A stretch of 64,000 bases of DNA from Rufibacter sp. XAAS-G3-1 (GCF_013623775.1 NZ_JABFAM010000003.1:62001-126000), one strand, 5' to 3'. Positions 24,368 through 34,120 are shown, numbered from the stretch's first letter. The notes: a model not told the origin generated them from the letters alone. Made by a program: numbers and translations.

Positions 24368-24402
24368 CTTTTCCTTTCTTTTCAGAAAAACAGCCTTTAA
24401 AC
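24368..24402. repeat. D36 dyad element
   Basis: Left arm CTTTTCCTTTCTTTTC, right arm AAAAACAGCCTTTAAAC; a further left half (GTTTTAGGGCTTTCAG) lies at 24334. Confidence 0.55.
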
Positions 24403-24930
24403 GGCCTGTTGGTAGACCTGCCGGTACAATTGCGTTTTGATTTCTTCCAGACCAGGCATGCCCAGCACATGGGGGTATGACAGGAGCAGCAACTTCACCC
24501 AAGGCTTTTCTGCGCCATACGGTGGTTGCCGGTACTCAAAATCATTTACCCAGAACCCAGCCCGCTCATAAAAGCTGATCCGGCGTTTGGCCACCTCCGT
24601 TAAGGGCGGTTCCGCTTCCAAAATGAACGGCAACGGGGTTGCTTTTACAACTGCTTCAAGGGCTTTCCTGCCTATGCCTTCTCCCCTGACGGCAGGCGCA
24701 ACGGCGAAATGCTCCAGAAAGGTAAACCCAGTTAAGTGCCAAATCCCGAAAAAGCCCCGGAAAACCCCTTCGCTGGAGATAAATAAAAACTGGTAAGCGG
24801 GGTTCTCCAGTAGCTTCTGCTGCTGCGCCAAACTTCGCCGCTCTTCCTCTGGAAACGCTTCTTCATACAAAGCCCACGCCTGAGAGAACTCGGGCGTGGC
24901 AGTACTGGCTATAGGCTGAAAGGAAAGCAA
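24397..24930 (-). CDS. GNAT-family acetyltransferase
   Basis: 177 residues. The acetyl-CoA-binding motif A, RGEGIGRKAL, and the strand before it (FLEHFAVAPAV) are clear; the C-terminus (YERAGFWVNDFEYRQPPYG) matches GNAT enzymes acting on small molecules. It starts 3 nt after the purE stop and is probably the third gene of the purK-purE operon, though a role in purine synthesis is not implied. Substrate unknown. Confidence 0.85.
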   Translation of the reverse strand: MLSFQPIASTATPEFSQAWALYEEAFPEEERRSLAQQQKLLENPAYQFLFISSEGVFRGFFGIWHLTGFTFLEHFAVAPAVRGEGIGRKALEAVVKATPLPFILEAEPPLTEVAKRRISFYERAGFWVNDFEYRQPPYGAEKPWVKLLLLSYPHVLGMPGLEEIKTQLYRQVYQQAV

Positions 24931-24933
24931 CGG

Positions 24934-25461
24934 CTAGTCCATTTCAATGTCGCCGCGGCGGAGTTGCTCTACCGAGCGCATCACTTTGTCGCGTTGGGTG
25001 GTGCGGTGTTTCTCCAGGGCATCGGCTACTACGGCGTTGGTGGTTCCCAAAATCTGGGCGGCGAGCAAACCGGCGTTGGTGGCTCCGTTCAACGCTACCG
25101 TGGCCACGGGCACCCCCGAAGGCATTTGCAGGATAGACAGAACAGAGTCCCAGCCGTCAATGGAGTTGCTGGATTTTACGGGCACCCCAATCACAGGCAG
25201 TGTGGTGAGGGCGGCCACCATGCCGGGCAAATGAGCGGCTCCACCGGCTCCGGCAATGATTACTTTCAAGCCTTTCTTACGGGCACCTTCGGCGTACTCC
25301 AGCATGCGGTGCGGCGTGCGGTGCGCCGAGACAATGGTGACTTCAAAGGGAATGTTCAGTTGTTCCAGAATATCGGCGGCGCCCGACATTACTTTCAGGT
25401 CTGACTGGCTGCCCATGATAATGCCTACTAAGGCCGTGTTTTGCTCAGGAGATGGACTCAT
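24934..25461 (-). CDS. purE: N5-carboxyaminoimidazole ribonucleotide mutase
   Basis: 175 residues of class I PurE, which moves the carboxyl group from N5 to C4 of N5-CAIR in de novo purine synthesis. Signature GSQSDLKVM near the N-terminus, SAHRTPHRM, and the [11 protein letters not shown] loop are present. Its ATG overlaps the purK stop by 4 nt (ATGA), so translation is coupled. Confidence 0.96.
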   Translation of the reverse strand: MSPSPEQNTALVGIIMGSQSDLKVMSGAADILEQLNIPFEVTIVSAHRTPHRMLEYAEGARKKGLKVIIAGAGGAAHLPGMVAALTTLPVIGVPVKSSNSIDGWDSVLSILQMPSGVPVATVALNGATNAGLLAAQILGTTNAVVADALEKHRTTQRDKVMRSVEQLRRGDIEMD

Positions 25462-26585
25462 GCAATGATTTTTAAGCGGTTCTTGATGATATCTGCTTTC
25501 TGTTTTACTTCTTCAATGGTGGGGGCCAGCACCGTTAAATGGCCCATTTTCCGGAAAGGACGGGTAAACTTTTTCCCGTATAGATGGATGTGCACGCCGG
25601 GTTCCTGCAATACGGCTTCCAGCCCTTGGTACACGGCTTCACCGGAATACCCCGCTTCGCCTAAGAGGTTTACCAAAATGGCCGGACAATGCGGCTCGGT
25701 ATCGCCCAAAGGCAACCCTAAAATAGCCCGCAGATGCTGCTCAAACTGTGAGGTGGCGTTGGCTTTCATGGTGTGGTGGCCGCTGTTGTGCGGACGCGGG
25801 GCTACCTCGTTCACCAGAATCTGCCCGTCACGGGTCACAAACATTTCTACGGCCAAAAGGCCCACAATGTCCAGCCCGGTAGTGACGTGCGTGGCAATCT
25901 CAATGGCCATGCGTTGCAACTTGTAGGCAATCTGGGCCGGGGCCAGCAGGTAATCTACCAGGTTGTGCTCAAGGTGCATCACTTGCTCTACTACCGGAAA
26001 AGCCTTTACCTCCCCCCGCACGTTTCGGGCGCAGATGACGGAGATTTCTGTTTCAAACTCCACCAGCTTTTCCAGCACGGTGGGTGCCTGGAAGGCTTTC
26101 TGGAAATCATCGGCTGATGAAAGTCTGGTGACGCCGTTGCCGTCATATCCGCCGCGGCGGAGTTTCTGGAAAGCAGGCAGGAAATCTTGGTTGGCCTCTA
26201 ATTCAGCGGAATCTTGCAACAGCCTGAAAGCTGAGGTGGGAATGCTGTTTTTCCGGAAGAACTCTTTCTGCAAACCTTTGTCTTGAATAGTCTGCAGCGA
26301 AGCGGGTTTCGGATACACCTGAATGCCCTCCTTCTCCAAAGCAAACAGCGCATCTACGTTCACATGCTCAATCTCAATGGTTACGTGCGTGCAGCGTTTC
26401 CCGAAGGCGTACACCGTGTCATAGTCTTTGAAATCACCGTGTACAAACTCTTCGCAGAGATGCCGACAAGGCGCATGTTCATCGGGATCCAGCACCAGGG
26501 TATAGAGGTTGAAATCCAGGCCCGCCTGCAACAACATACGGCCTAGTTGTCCGCCGCCCAATATGCCTAATTTGATAGTATTCAT
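25458..26585 (-). CDS. purK: N5-carboxyaminoimidazole ribonucleotide synthase
   Basis: 375-residue ATP-grasp enzyme that carboxylates AIR with ATP and bicarbonate, the step before PurE. Opens with [12 protein letters not shown] (family signature), carries RRGGYDGNG of the ATP-grasp core and [12 protein letters not shown] near the C-terminal metal site. First gene of purK-purE-GNAT. Confidence 0.96.
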   Translation of the reverse strand: MNTIKLGILGGGQLGRMLLQAGLDFNLYTLVLDPDEHAPCRHLCEEFVHGDFKDYDTVYAFGKRCTHVTIEIEHVNVDALFALEKEGIQVYPKPASLQTIQDKGLQKEFFRKNSIPTSAFRLLQDSAELEANQDFLPAFQKLRRGGYDGNGVTRLSSADDFQKAFQAPTVLEKLVEFETEISVICARNVRGEVKAFPVVEQVMHLEHNLVDYLLAPAQIAYKLQRMAIEIATHVTTGLDIVGLLAVEMFVTRDGQILVNEVAPRPHNSGHHTMKANATSQFEQHLRAILGLPLGDTEPHCPAILVNLLGEAGYSGEAVYQGLEAVLQEPGVHIHLYGKKFTRPFRKMGHLTVLAPTIEEVKQKADIIKNRLKIIA

Positions 26586-26882
26586 CTTAAAACCGGAAAA
26601 TCAGGGTAAAAGGTAACTGCTTTTCCAACGGGAATTTCTGGTTCCGTTGAAACGCCAAATCTCACCCTTATGCGGGTAAGCTACAAATTTTGGAGCCGCA
26701 AGAAGGTCATTTTCTTTCAAAAACACGCGGCCCGCAAAAACCGGACGCACAAACTCGCACGCTGGTGGCAAGGGAAGAGGGGCGTTTGCAGCGTCTGCGG
26801 CAGAGCAGGAAACAGACAATCTGGTTTCCTGCTGCTTGGCTTATGGCTGGTAATTTCCTGAATTTCCGTATTATTGGCGGCA

Positions 26883-27500
26883 ATGGAAATTCTACTCGCC
26901 ACTTTCTCTGCTTTGTTCTCGGTGGTAAACCCGTTTGGGGCCATGCCGGTGTTTCTCACGCTCACGCATGACGACTCCCCAGCCCGCCGGAACCAGCAGG
27001 CATTACGCGCCTGTATTTACATGATCCTGATTTTGACCGTGTTCTTTCTGGCCGGTCAGGCGGTATTAGACTTTTTCGGACTCAGAATCCATGATTTACG
27101 TATTGCCGGGGGCATCATGATCATGCGGGCGGGCTTAGATCTCCTCAATCCTAAAGCCGAAGATGGCAAGAAAATCTCCAAAGACGTAGTGGCCGAAGGG
27201 GTGGAGAAACAAGACATCTCCTTCACTCCGCTGGCCATGCCTCTGCTCTCTGGCCCGGGATCTATTGCGGTAGTCATCAGTCTTTTCACCAAATCCCTCA
27301 CCTACCTTGACATGGGCCTGATGGTACTGGCGATCATCTTGTTAGGTCTGGTGAGTTACATCATCCTGCTTTTTTCGCCCCGGCTGATGATCTTCATGGG
27401 GAAAGCTGGCCTGGCGGCACTTTCCAAAATCATGGGCTTCATTGTGTTATCATTAGGCGTCAGCTTTATTGTCACGGCCCTGCTGGCTCTGTTCAAATAA
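26883..27500 (+). CDS. MarC-family integral membrane protein
   Basis: 205 residues and six membrane helices, UPF0056/MarC family. Typical features: NPFGAMPVFLTLT in helix 1-2 and PLAMPLLSGPGSIAVVISL in the second repeat half. The frame continues three codons upstream to a TTG (26874), but the ATG at 26883 is preferred. Function of the family is unknown; the old link to antibiotic resistance was not upheld. The 297-bp spacer before it (26586-26882) shows no feature other than a TATTATTG box 6 nt from the ATG. Confidence 0.88.
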   Translation: MEILLATFSALFSVVNPFGAMPVFLTLTHDDSPARRNQQALRACIYMILILTVFFLAGQAVLDFFGLRIHDLRIAGGIMIMRAGLDLLNPKAEDGKKISKDVVAEGVEKQDISFTPLAMPLLSGPGSIAVVISLFTKSLTYLDMGLMVLAIILLGLVSYIILLFSPRLMIFMGKAGLAALSKIMGFIVLSLGVSFIVTALLALFK

Positions 27501-27533
27501 CCAGTCACCTCCCAAAAAAGCCGCTTTTAAGCT

Positions 27534-27568
27534 GATTTTACAAAACCAGCCTAAAAACAGGAATCATC
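27534..27568. repeat. D36 dyad element
   Basis: 35 nt: CTTTTAAGCTGATTTT, ACA, AAACCAGCCTAAAAAC. Confidence 0.75.
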
Positions 27569-27638
27569 TTTAACCGCTCCTTACACGTATTCTGACTCAG
27601 AACTACAGACTCAGAACTCAGGACTCATTATTATGCTT

Positions 27639-27646
27639 TATCTTTG
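27639..27646 (+). promoter_or_regulatory. -7 box directly before hemE start
   Basis: TATCTTTG matches TAnnTTTG and ends 4 nt before the ATG at 27651, so transcription would begin at or next to the start codon. Confidence 0.5.
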
Positions 27647-27650
27647 CGCT

Positions 27651-28682
27651 ATGCAATTAAAGAACGACTTGCTCCTACGGGCCGCCATGGGGCAGCCTAC
27701 TGAACGAACTCCTGTGTGGCTCATGCGCCAGGCAGGCCGCATTTTACCGGAATACCGCGCCGTGCGGGAACGTCTCTCCGGCTTCAAGGAACTGGTGGAA
27801 ACCCCTGAACTGGCCGCCGAGGTCACCATTCAGCCGGTGGATTTGCTGGACGTAGATGCCGCCATTATTTTCTCCGATATTCTGGTGGTGCCCGAAGCCA
27901 TGGGCTGCACCTATGAAATGATAGAAAAACGCGGGCCCTTGTTCCCCAACACCATCAAAACCGCTGCCGATGTTGAAAACATACGCGTGGCTGATCCTTA
28001 CGAGCACCTGAACTACGTGTTGGAGGCCATCAAAGTCACCAAGCGTGAACTGAACGGCCGCGTGCCCTTGATTGGGTTTGCGGGGGCACCGTGGACGATC
28101 TTCGCCTACATGGTGGAAGGCAGCGGCTCCAAGACGTTCTCCAAAGCCCGTAAAATGCTGTACGAAGCCCCTGAGTTGTCGCACCAGTTGCTCCGCAAAA
28201 TCACCGATACCACCATTGCTTACTTAAAAGCGCAGGTAGAAGCGGGTGCAAACCTCATCCAGATCTTTGATTCCTGGGCGGGTATTTTGCCCCCGGCGCA
28301 TTACAAGGAATTCTCTTATCGCTACATAGCAGAGATTTGCCAGGCCATTCGAGGGGTTCCGGTCACGGTTTTCGCCAAAGGTGCTTTCTTCTCCCTCTCA
28401 GATTTTGCCCAACTAGACTGCCAGGTAATTGGCTTGGACTGGAACATGGACGTGAAAGACGCCCGCGCCGCCGTTGGCCCCCACAAAACCCTGCAAGGCA
28501 ACTTAGACCCCTGCGCGCTTTACAACGATTTTGCCGGCGTAAAACGCGAAACCATCAAGATGCTGGAAGCCTTCGGGCCAAACCGGCACATTGCTAACCT
28601 AGGCCACGGCGTGTACCCAGACACAGACCCGGAGAAAGTGAAATGCTTTATCCAGACAGTGAAAGAGTATAGCCACCGGTAA
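27651..28682 (+). CDS. hemE: uroporphyrinogen decarboxylase
   Basis: 343 residues; removes the four acetate carboxyls of uroporphyrinogen III to give coproporphyrinogen III in haem synthesis. N-terminal [12 protein letters not shown], the conserved [15 protein letters not shown] and [13 protein letters not shown] near the end are family signatures. An ATG six codons earlier (27633) is also in frame, but lies before the -7 box, and the family starts at [12 protein letters not shown], so 27651 is chosen. No other hem gene is adjacent. Confidence 0.95.
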   Translation: MQLKNDLLLRAAMGQPTERTPVWLMRQAGRILPEYRAVRERLSGFKELVETPELAAEVTIQPVDLLDVDAAIIFSDILVVPEAMGCTYEMIEKRGPLFPNTIKTAADVENIRVADPYEHLNYVLEAIKVTKRELNGRVPLIGFAGAPWTIFAYMVEGSGSKTFSKARKMLYEAPELSHQLLRKITDTTIAYLKAQVEAGANLIQIFDSWAGILPPAHYKEFSYRYIAEICQAIRGVPVTVFAKGAFFSLSDFAQLDCQVIGLDWNMDVKDARAAVGPHKTLQGNLDPCALYNDFAGVKRETIKMLEAFGPNRHIANLGHGVYPDTDPEKVKCFIQTVKEYSHR

Positions 28683-28684
28683 GC

Positions 28685-28720
28685 GTTTCAAGCCTCTTTT
28701 TGGAAAACCGACGTAAAAAC
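28685..28720. repeat. D36 dyad element, 3 nt after hemE stop
   Basis: 36 nt: GTTTCAAGCCTCTTTT, TGGA, AAACCGACGTAAAAAC. Its right arm end is the first part of the hemE terminator stem. Confidence 0.85.
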
Positions 28721-28754
28721 GGCCTCTTGTAGTAAGTCACAGGAGGCCGTTTTT
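28715..28754 (+). terminator. hemE terminator sharing bases with D36
   Basis: AAAAACGGCCTC / GAGGCCGTTTTT stem; the 5' strand of the stem starts inside the D36 right arm. Confidence 0.85.
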
Positions 28755-28965
28755 ATATCGGGAAAAAGGAATCTAAGCTAAGCAGGAACTCCCCCCTTTG
28801 AAGCTAATATTGTAGGGAAAAAGGAAGTCCTTTCCTTGGCTTGTCCCCTGACAAGCCAAAGTATATCAATTGCAGACTTGGACACTTTTCTTCCGTCCTG
28901 TCGGGGCACAGACCGGGAAGAGAAAATGAGTGACTATTTAGTTTATGAAAATCCCGGAAAATCTA

Positions 28966-29097
28966 ACCGCTCTTCCGGAGTTCCACTCCGGAAGCAACCT
29001 GCCGGGGAGTTCCACTCCCCTTTTTTTGCCCGCGGCTCCCGGCGGAGTGGAACTCCGCAGCAGACAGGTTCGGGAGTAGAACTCCCAAACAGCAAGG
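28966..29097. repeat. GGAGT/ACTCC multi-hairpin repeat, full copy
   Basis: Four hairpins in a row: CCGGAGT-TCC-ACTCCGG, GGGGAGT-TCC-ACTCCCC, GGAGT-GGA-ACTCC, GGGAGT-AGA-ACTCCC. Inverted relative to the copies at 33951 and 51624. Confidence 0.85.
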
Positions 29098-29126
29098 TTA
29101 CATAAGTAGATTCACGTATTCCAAAG

Positions 29127-29193
29127 CCATCGGCACAGACATTCGCAGGTCTGAAAGACACTACGAGGTCTTTTGAGCGGGCGGCATTACGGA
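29127..29193. repeat. 67-bp dispersed repeat (copy 1 of 2)
   Basis: CCATCGGCACAGACATTCGC... to ...GGGCGGCATTACGGA; second copy at 55598-55663 with about 80% identity. Confidence 0.75.
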
Positions 29194-29213
29194 GTTGACA
29201 CGGGTATGAAATG

Positions 29214-29249
29214 CTTTCTGAGCTCTTTTCCTCAAAACAGCCCTAAAAC
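29214..29249. repeat. D36 dyad element
   Basis: 36 nt: CTTTCTGAGCTCTTTT, CCTC, AAAACAGCCCTAAAAC. 13 nt past the stop of the minus-strand heptose kinase gene. Confidence 0.85.
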
Positions 29250-29261
29250 GCTCCTCGCCAA

Positions 29262-30293
29262 TTAAGCTTTCACCTCAAAAGAAGCCAGTTCGTTCTGCAG
29301 CACTTTGGACTGAACGGCCTCCTGTTTCAGTTGTTCCTTGTCAATGGGCACCACGCCTACGTGTTCACAGACCAATCCTCCGCCCAGGTTTGCTAATTCT
29401 GCCAAGGCTGGAAGCGGCAAACCGGCGGCCAGACTCAGGGCGGCAATGCTGACCACGGTGTCTCCGGCCCCGGAAACGTCTGAGATGGTACGGATGTAGG
29501 CGTCCAGGTAGGTTCTGGTTTGATCAGTTGCCTGGCAGAAGACGCCGCGTTCAGAGAGGGTGACCAGTACGTTCTCCAGTTCCATGGTTTCCTGCAATTG
29601 GTTCACGGCCGCTTCAAAGGCGTTCAGATTAGCATCGGCGAAGTCTACTTTCAGCCCTTCTTTGAGTTCTTTGAGGTTGGGTTTGAAGAGCGTGCTACCC
29701 TTGTAAGACAGGAAATTCTTCTTCTTGGGGTCGATGACCGTGGGAATACCGGCTGCTTTGGACAAGGTTAGCAGTTCGGCAATCACTTGGGTACTTAAAA
29801 CGCCTTTGTCGTAATCCTCAAAGATCACCACGTGGGCAGTCTGCAAAAGTACCTTGAAGCGTTGCACCAATGCTTCGCGCTCGCTTACGGAGAGGTCGGT
29901 TTCTACTTCGGAATCTATCCGGAGCAACTGTTGGCCGCCGGAGATGATGCGCTGTTTGACAGTGGTGGGCCGCTCAGCACTTAGCACAATGCCTTCGGCC
30001 GTCTGGCCTTGTTCCTGCAATAACTGGAGCAGGGCTTTTCCGTCTGGGTCATCGCCTACTACGGAGCAAAGCAGCGGGGTGGCCCCCAGGCTTTGCACGT
30101 TCAGGGCCACGTTGGCGGCTCCGCCCAGGCGCTGCTCTATCTTGAGGCGGTTCACGATGGGAACCGGGGCCTCGGGCGACAGCCGGGTTGATTTTCCCCA
30201 TAGATAGGCGTCAATCATGACATCGCCCACCACCAACACCCGCAGTTGGCTGAAACGCTGAAACAGGGCAGAAATCGTGTGCTGAAGGGACAT
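29262..30293 (-). CDS. rfaE1: D-glycero-beta-D-manno-heptose-7-phosphate kinase
   Basis: 343-residue ribokinase-fold kinase (HldE N-terminal domain type) that makes heptose-1,7-bisphosphate for the lipopolysaccharide inner core. VVGDVMIDAYLWGKSTRLSPEAPVPI, the RLGGAANVA sugar-binding motif and the DVSGAGDTV catalytic motif are diagnostic. The nucleotidyltransferase half of HldE is absent, so that activity must be encoded elsewhere, as is usual in Bacteroidota. Downstream of aspC but separated by its terminator. Confidence 0.92.
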   Translation of the reverse strand: MSLQHTISALFQRFSQLRVLVVGDVMIDAYLWGKSTRLSPEAPVPIVNRLKIEQRLGGAANVALNVQSLGATPLLCSVVGDDPDGKALLQLLQEQGQTAEGIVLSAERPTTVKQRIISGGQQLLRIDSEVETDLSVSEREALVQRFKVLLQTAHVVIFEDYDKGVLSTQVIAELLTLSKAAGIPTVIDPKKKNFLSYKGSTLFKPNLKELKEGLKVDFADANLNAFEAAVNQLQETMELENVLVTLSERGVFCQATDQTRTYLDAYIRTISDVSGAGDTVVSIAALSLAAGLPLPALAELANLGGGLVCEHVGVVPIDKEQLKQEAVQSKVLQNELASFEVKA

Positions 30294-30321
30294 TCAGGAG
30301 AAGGTATAGGTTGAAAACAAA

Positions 30322-30364
30322 ACATTGGATAAAGCACCGGTTTTAAGGGTACTTTATCCAATGT
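30322..30364 (-). terminator. aminotransferase terminator
   Basis: Perfect 13-bp stem ACATTGGATAAAG / CTTTATCCAATGT followed on the minus strand by TTTTGTTTT. Confidence 0.8.
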
Positions 30365-30395
30365 GAGGCAAAAGTAGCAAGAAATCTTGAAACCC

Positions 30396-30431
30396 GTTTT
30401 TAGCTTAGTTTTGCCAAACTAGCCTTAATAC
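30396..30431. repeat. D36 dyad overlapping the aminotransferase stop
   Basis: 36 nt: GTTTTTAGCTTAGTTT, TGCC, AAACTAGCCTTAATAC; most of it lies in the last ten codons of the gene. Confidence 0.7.
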
Positions 30432-31623
30432 GCTCCAAGGCTTCTATCAATTTAGCGTCTGAGGCGGCAAAAGAGAACCGGATACACTCTGGTGCCCCGA
30501 AGGCTCCGCCTTCTACCAACGACACGTGGGCATCATTGAGCAGGTACATGGCCAGGTCGTTCGCGTTTTCTATTTTAAGGTCGCCGGCAGATTTCCCGAA
30601 GAAAGCGCTCACGTCTGGGAAGATATAGAAAGCTCCCTGCGGCACATACGTCTTGATACCCGGAATGTCGTTCATCAAGCCCAACACCAGGTCACGGCGG
30701 CGCAGGTAAGACGCACTCATTTCCTCAGCAGAGGCTCTGCCGCCTTCCAGCGCGGCTTGCGCGGCTTTCTGGGCAATGGAGCAGGTACCGCTGGTAATCT
30801 GGCTCTGCATTTTATCGCAGGCATCGGCAATGTTTTTATGGGCGGCAATGTAGCCCACGCGCCAGCCGGTCATGGCGTAGCCTTTGGAGAAGCCGTTCAC
30901 GGTCACAACGCGGTCTTTGATGGACTCAAAGCGGGCCAGGCTGTAATGCTCGCCGGTGAAGTTGATGTACTCGTAGATTTCGTCGGCGATGACGTGGATT
31001 TGGGGGTGTTTTTCCAGAATGGCGGCAAAAGCAGCCAGCTCGTCTTTGGTGAACACAGAACCCGTTGGGTTGCAGGGCGAAGAATACATCACCAGTTTGG
31101 TGTTGGGCGTAATGGCCTCCTCCAGTTGCTGGGCCGTGATTTTGAAATCATTCTCCAAAGAGCCGCGCACCGGCACCGGAATCCCCTCGGCCAGTTTCAC
31201 TACTTCTTCATAGCTCACCCAGTACGGAGAGATAATAATCACCTCGTCGCCGGGGTTTACCAGACACATGACCGCGTTGGCGATGGACTGTTTGGCGCCC
31301 GTAGACACCACAATGTTTTCTGGGCCGTACTCCAGGCCGTTGTCGCGGCGCAGCTTTTCCACAATGGCTTTGCGCAGTTCAGGATAGCCCGCTACCGGCG
31401 TATAGAAGGTGTAGCCATCATCAATGGCTTTTTTGGCGGCGTCTTTGATGTACTGCGGGGTCTGGAAATCGGGTTCCCCGAAGCTTAAATTAATCACATC
31501 TACTCCTTTGGCGGCCAGTTCACGGGCTTTTTTAGCCATGGCAATGGTCTGGGACTCAGAAAGGGAGGTAATGCGGTCTGACAATACGGTTTGTTCGGAA
31601 GTCATCATCTCTTGGGAAGACAT
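30400..31623 (-). CDS. aspC: PLP-dependent aspartate aminotransferase
   Basis: 407 residues, fold type I class I aminotransferase of the AspB subgroup. Motifs: SFGEPDF near the substrate site, CNPTG (Asn185), DEIYEYINF and the PLP-binding lysine Lys247 in GFSKGYAMTGWRVGY. Converts aspartate and 2-oxoglutarate to oxaloacetate and glutamate, possibly also acting on prephenate. The true start may be the Met at residue 6 or 7; the family core begins near SDRITSL. Confidence 0.9.
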   Translation of the reverse strand: MSSQEMMTSEQTVLSDRITSLSESQTIAMAKKARELAAKGVDVINLSFGEPDFQTPQYIKDAAKKAIDDGYTFYTPVAGYPELRKAIVEKLRRDNGLEYGPENIVVSTGAKQSIANAVMCLVNPGDEVIIISPYWVSYEEVVKLAEGIPVPVRGSLENDFKITAQQLEEAITPNTKLVMYSSPCNPTGSVFTKDELAAFAAILEKHPQIHVIADEIYEYINFTGEHYSLARFESIKDRVVTVNGFSKGYAMTGWRVGYIAAHKNIADACDKMQSQITSGTCSIAQKAAQAALEGGRASAEEMSASYLRRRDLVLGLMNDIPGIKTYVPQGAFYIFPDVSAFFGKSAGDLKIENANDLAMYLLNDAHVSLVEGGAFGAPECIRFSFAASDAKLIEALERIKASLAKLS

Positions 31624-31842
31624 ATATAGTATGAGATCAAAAATAGCGGCTTTTGCCGTTTTTACAGCAAAGTAGAGGATGTTTCAATAATCCTGCACAA
31701 TAATAGCAAAATGCTTAGTAAACTCGCGAAGAATCTAGCAACCTATCTCTTTTTAACGCAATTAGTAGCTACTCAGTAATTTATCGGAAGCAAAAGCCTA
31801 CCTGCCTCTTCTACTTGTCTTGCTGGAAAGAGTTTTGTTTTT

Positions 31843-33750
31843 CTAGGCAGGTCTGCCCAGATGGGAGATATTCCGCGCCAAGATAAGTAAGTCTGTATAA
31901 GGCGTATAGTCTTTGGCATAGACCACTTCCATCTGCCGCGCCGCCGCCGGACTGACACGTCTACCCGAAACTTTATCAACGGGCGAGAGAATGGTGGGTT
32001 TGGATTCTGAAGACGAAGTCGCTTTCAATCCTACCCATTGGTAAAGGCCTACCAAGTTTCCCAGGCAATTTTTCAGGAACTGTTTTTTGCCTTTGATGCG
32101 CCAAATAAGAAACGGAGACAGCACCAGCAATACTGCGCTTACCAGCGAGTTCAAAATTACTTTGTTCCGGCGGTGGTACGGGTTCAGCAAATTTACTTCA
32201 ATGTGCAGGGCATAATAGTCGCCGCGGGCATCTTTAGAGGAAGACCCGATGATGTAAGCACTGTTTTCGGGCAGAATTTTGAATTCAACGGCACTGTTAT
32301 GAATCTGCACCATCCACTCAATAATCTGTGAAACAGCCAGGTCTTTGCCGCAGAAAATCAGCTCGTTGATTTTGTAAATCTCAATCACTTCCTGCATCTG
32401 CTTTAAATCTGCGGGGGTATGCTGCGGTTCCAGACGCGCCAATGGTTCCTGCGCCCCGGCCTGACGTAACAGGTAAGACGCCCTTTTCACTTCTTTGCCG
32501 CTGCCCACCACTGCAATGCGCTTGGCCTTGGGTTCGCCAAGTCGCCAATGCCCGTATTGCCAGTAATGCCAGACCAGACGCCAAAGTGCCATTCCTACTA
32601 ACCCAACCAGCACCGCCACTAGTAAATGTTTCTTATTGGTATCACCTACAATGGCCACAATGCTGGAGAACGCCATGAGTAGGATGCTGCCCCACAACAT
32701 GCCTTTTACCAGTCGGTAAAGCCGGAAAGGTTTGTCATAGGCCCCACTGAAAAAAGCACTCCCCAGCCACACGCCCAGGTAAGACGCCCACATGGTAGAT
32801 ACGTCCAAGGGCAACGGGTCTGGCACTACCTTCTCCCCTATTACTGCTCCCAACGCCAGACACAGCCCATCCAGCAAAAGAGGAGTCACTTGCTGAAGTC
32901 CTCTGAAGAGAATGGCCATAGCCGCCCGCAGGTAAATGGCCAGCCTGATCAGGAACGAGTACAGCCGGGCCTGCCGTCCGCTGAAGTGTTTCTCGGCGAA
33001 GATCCGCATGGCGCGGTAGAACATGAACACGTAGTTCACACTGGTTTTGCGGGTGCTTTCGCCTTTGTAGTGGATGATGCGGGTCTCAGGGAAGTAGTAC
33101 ACCTCAAAACCGCCCTGCTTGATGCGGTAAGAAAGGTCAATGTCTTCGCCGTACATGAAGAAGTTCTCGTCCAGCAGGCCTACTTTCGCCAAGGCCTCGG
33201 TTCGCATGAACATAAAGGCTCCGGCCAGAATATCAATTTTGTGAACCTCGTCAACCGGCAAGTGCCCCAGATGGTAGCGGTTAAACACCGAAGAAGTAGG
33301 GAACATAGCAGACAGCCCGAACACCTTGCAAAAAGCCACCCACGGCGTGGGAAGCCCGCGCTTGGATTCGGGCAGGAACTTACCGGCCCCGTCCATCATT
33401 TTCACGCCCAACGCACCGGCAGCGGGGTGCGCCTCCATGAACTGAAAACATTTCAGGAAGGTATCTTCCTCCACCACCGTGTCAGGGTTCAGGAGTAGTA
33501 CATACTTGCCCTGCGCCTGCCGGATAGCCTGGTTATTGGCTTTGGAAAACCCCAGATTCTCCTGGTTGGCCAGCAGGATGACCTCGGGAAACCGCCGCTG
33601 CACCATCTCCACTGACCCGTCTACCGAGTTATTGTCCACCACAAACACCTCTGCCTGCAAGCCCTTTACCGCCTTTCTAACCGAAAGCAGGCATTGCTCC
33701 AGAAAATAGCTGACGTTGTAATTGACAATAATGACGGAAAGGTCTTTCAA
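31843..33750 (-). CDS. GT2 glycosyltransferase fused to a degenerate sugar-phosphate transferase
   Basis: 635 residues. Residues 1 to about 285 are a family-2 glycosyltransferase of the rhamnosyltransferase type (VDNNSVDGSV, LLLNPDT as DxD equivalent, ENFFMYGEDIDLSYR). About 290-400 holds several membrane helices; about 410-530 is a Rossmann-like domain (IAVVGSGKEVKRASYLLRQ); the last 90 residues resemble the membrane-anchored end of polyprenyl-phosphate sugar transferases (LVLSPFLIWRIKGKKQFLKN, YTPYTDLLILARNISHLG) but lack the catalytic KFRSM and DELPQ core. Probably builds surface polysaccharide; the C-terminal half is likely structural or regulatory. Confidence 0.8.
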   Translation of the reverse strand: MKDLSVIIVNYNVSYFLEQCLLSVRKAVKGLQAEVFVVDNNSVDGSVEMVQRRFPEVILLANQENLGFSKANNQAIRQAQGKYVLLLNPDTVVEEDTFLKCFQFMEAHPAAGALGVKMMDGAGKFLPESKRGLPTPWVAFCKVFGLSAMFPTSSVFNRYHLGHLPVDEVHKIDILAGAFMFMRTEALAKVGLLDENFFMYGEDIDLSYRIKQGGFEVYYFPETRIIHYKGESTRKTSVNYVFMFYRAMRIFAEKHFSGRQARLYSFLIRLAIYLRAAMAILFRGLQQVTPLLLDGLCLALGAVIGEKVVPDPLPLDVSTMWASYLGVWLGSAFFSGAYDKPFRLYRLVKGMLWGSILLMAFSSIVAIVGDTNKKHLLVAVLVGLVGMALWRLVWHYWQYGHWRLGEPKAKRIAVVGSGKEVKRASYLLRQAGAQEPLARLEPQHTPADLKQMQEVIEIYKINELIFCGKDLAVSQIIEWMVQIHNSAVEFKILPENSAYIIGSSSKDARGDYYALHIEVNLLNPYHRRNKVILNSLVSAVLLVLSPFLIWRIKGKKQFLKNCLGNLVGLYQWVGLKATSSSESKPTILSPVDKVSGRRVSPAAARQMEVVYAKDYTPYTDLLILARNISHLGRPA

Positions 33751-33950
33751 GCAGGGCGGGCTGGGTGGTAGAAGATGTGAGCAGGTAGTACGCTGGTAAG
33801 TTCAGAAAACTTCTATAAACATAGAACCCGTGCAGAATTTTTAAAAGCCTATTTAACCCAAGTTGCGATTTAAAAAAGCTGAACAACCGTAGAGCCCTAC
33901 TCAACCCACCCCTCCCAGGCTCTTCTAGTAAGGAAACTTTTGCTGATGTC

Positions 33951-34050
33951 GCTGTTCGGGAGTACCACCCCGCCGGGAGCCACGGGCAAAAGAAGGGGAG
34001 TGGAACTCCCCGACCGAATGCTTTCGGAGTTCCACTCCGAAAGAGCGGGG
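33951..34050. repeat. GGAGT/ACTCC multi-hairpin repeat
   Basis: Three hairpins: GGGAGT-ACC-ACCCC (decayed), GGGGAGT-GGA-ACTCCCC, CGGAGT-TCC-ACTCCG. Inverted relative to 28966-29097. Confidence 0.8.
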
Positions 34051-34064
34051 ACGGTGTTTCGCGC

Positions 34065-34100
34065 GTTTTGGGCCTGTTTTGCGGAAAACGAACCTAAAAC
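34065..34100. repeat. D36 dyad element, near-consensus
   Basis: 36 nt: GTTTTGGGCCTGTTTT, GCGG, AAAACGAACCTAAAAC, extended by GCGC on both sides. Confidence 0.9.
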
Positions 34101-34120
34101 GCGCAAGCGTCCGCTTGCGC
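34101..34120. repeat. GCGCAAGCG palindrome, D36 companion module
   Basis: GCGCAAGCG-TC-CGCTTGCGC, abutting the D36. Decayed copies also flank D36s at 21309, 38101, 41863, 46107 and 48869; the following AAACCGCTAAACAGGTTC is shared with 38150. Confidence 0.8.

Larger units (their letters stand above)
28683..29261. other. 579-bp spacer of stacked repeats
   Basis: After the D36 and terminator: a CCCCCCTTTGAAG unit (28787), the inverted copy of the 417-500 repeat (28830-28920), a full multi-hairpin unit (28966-29097), a shared 67-bp unit (29127-29193) and a second D36 (29214-29249). No gene. Confidence 0.8.
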
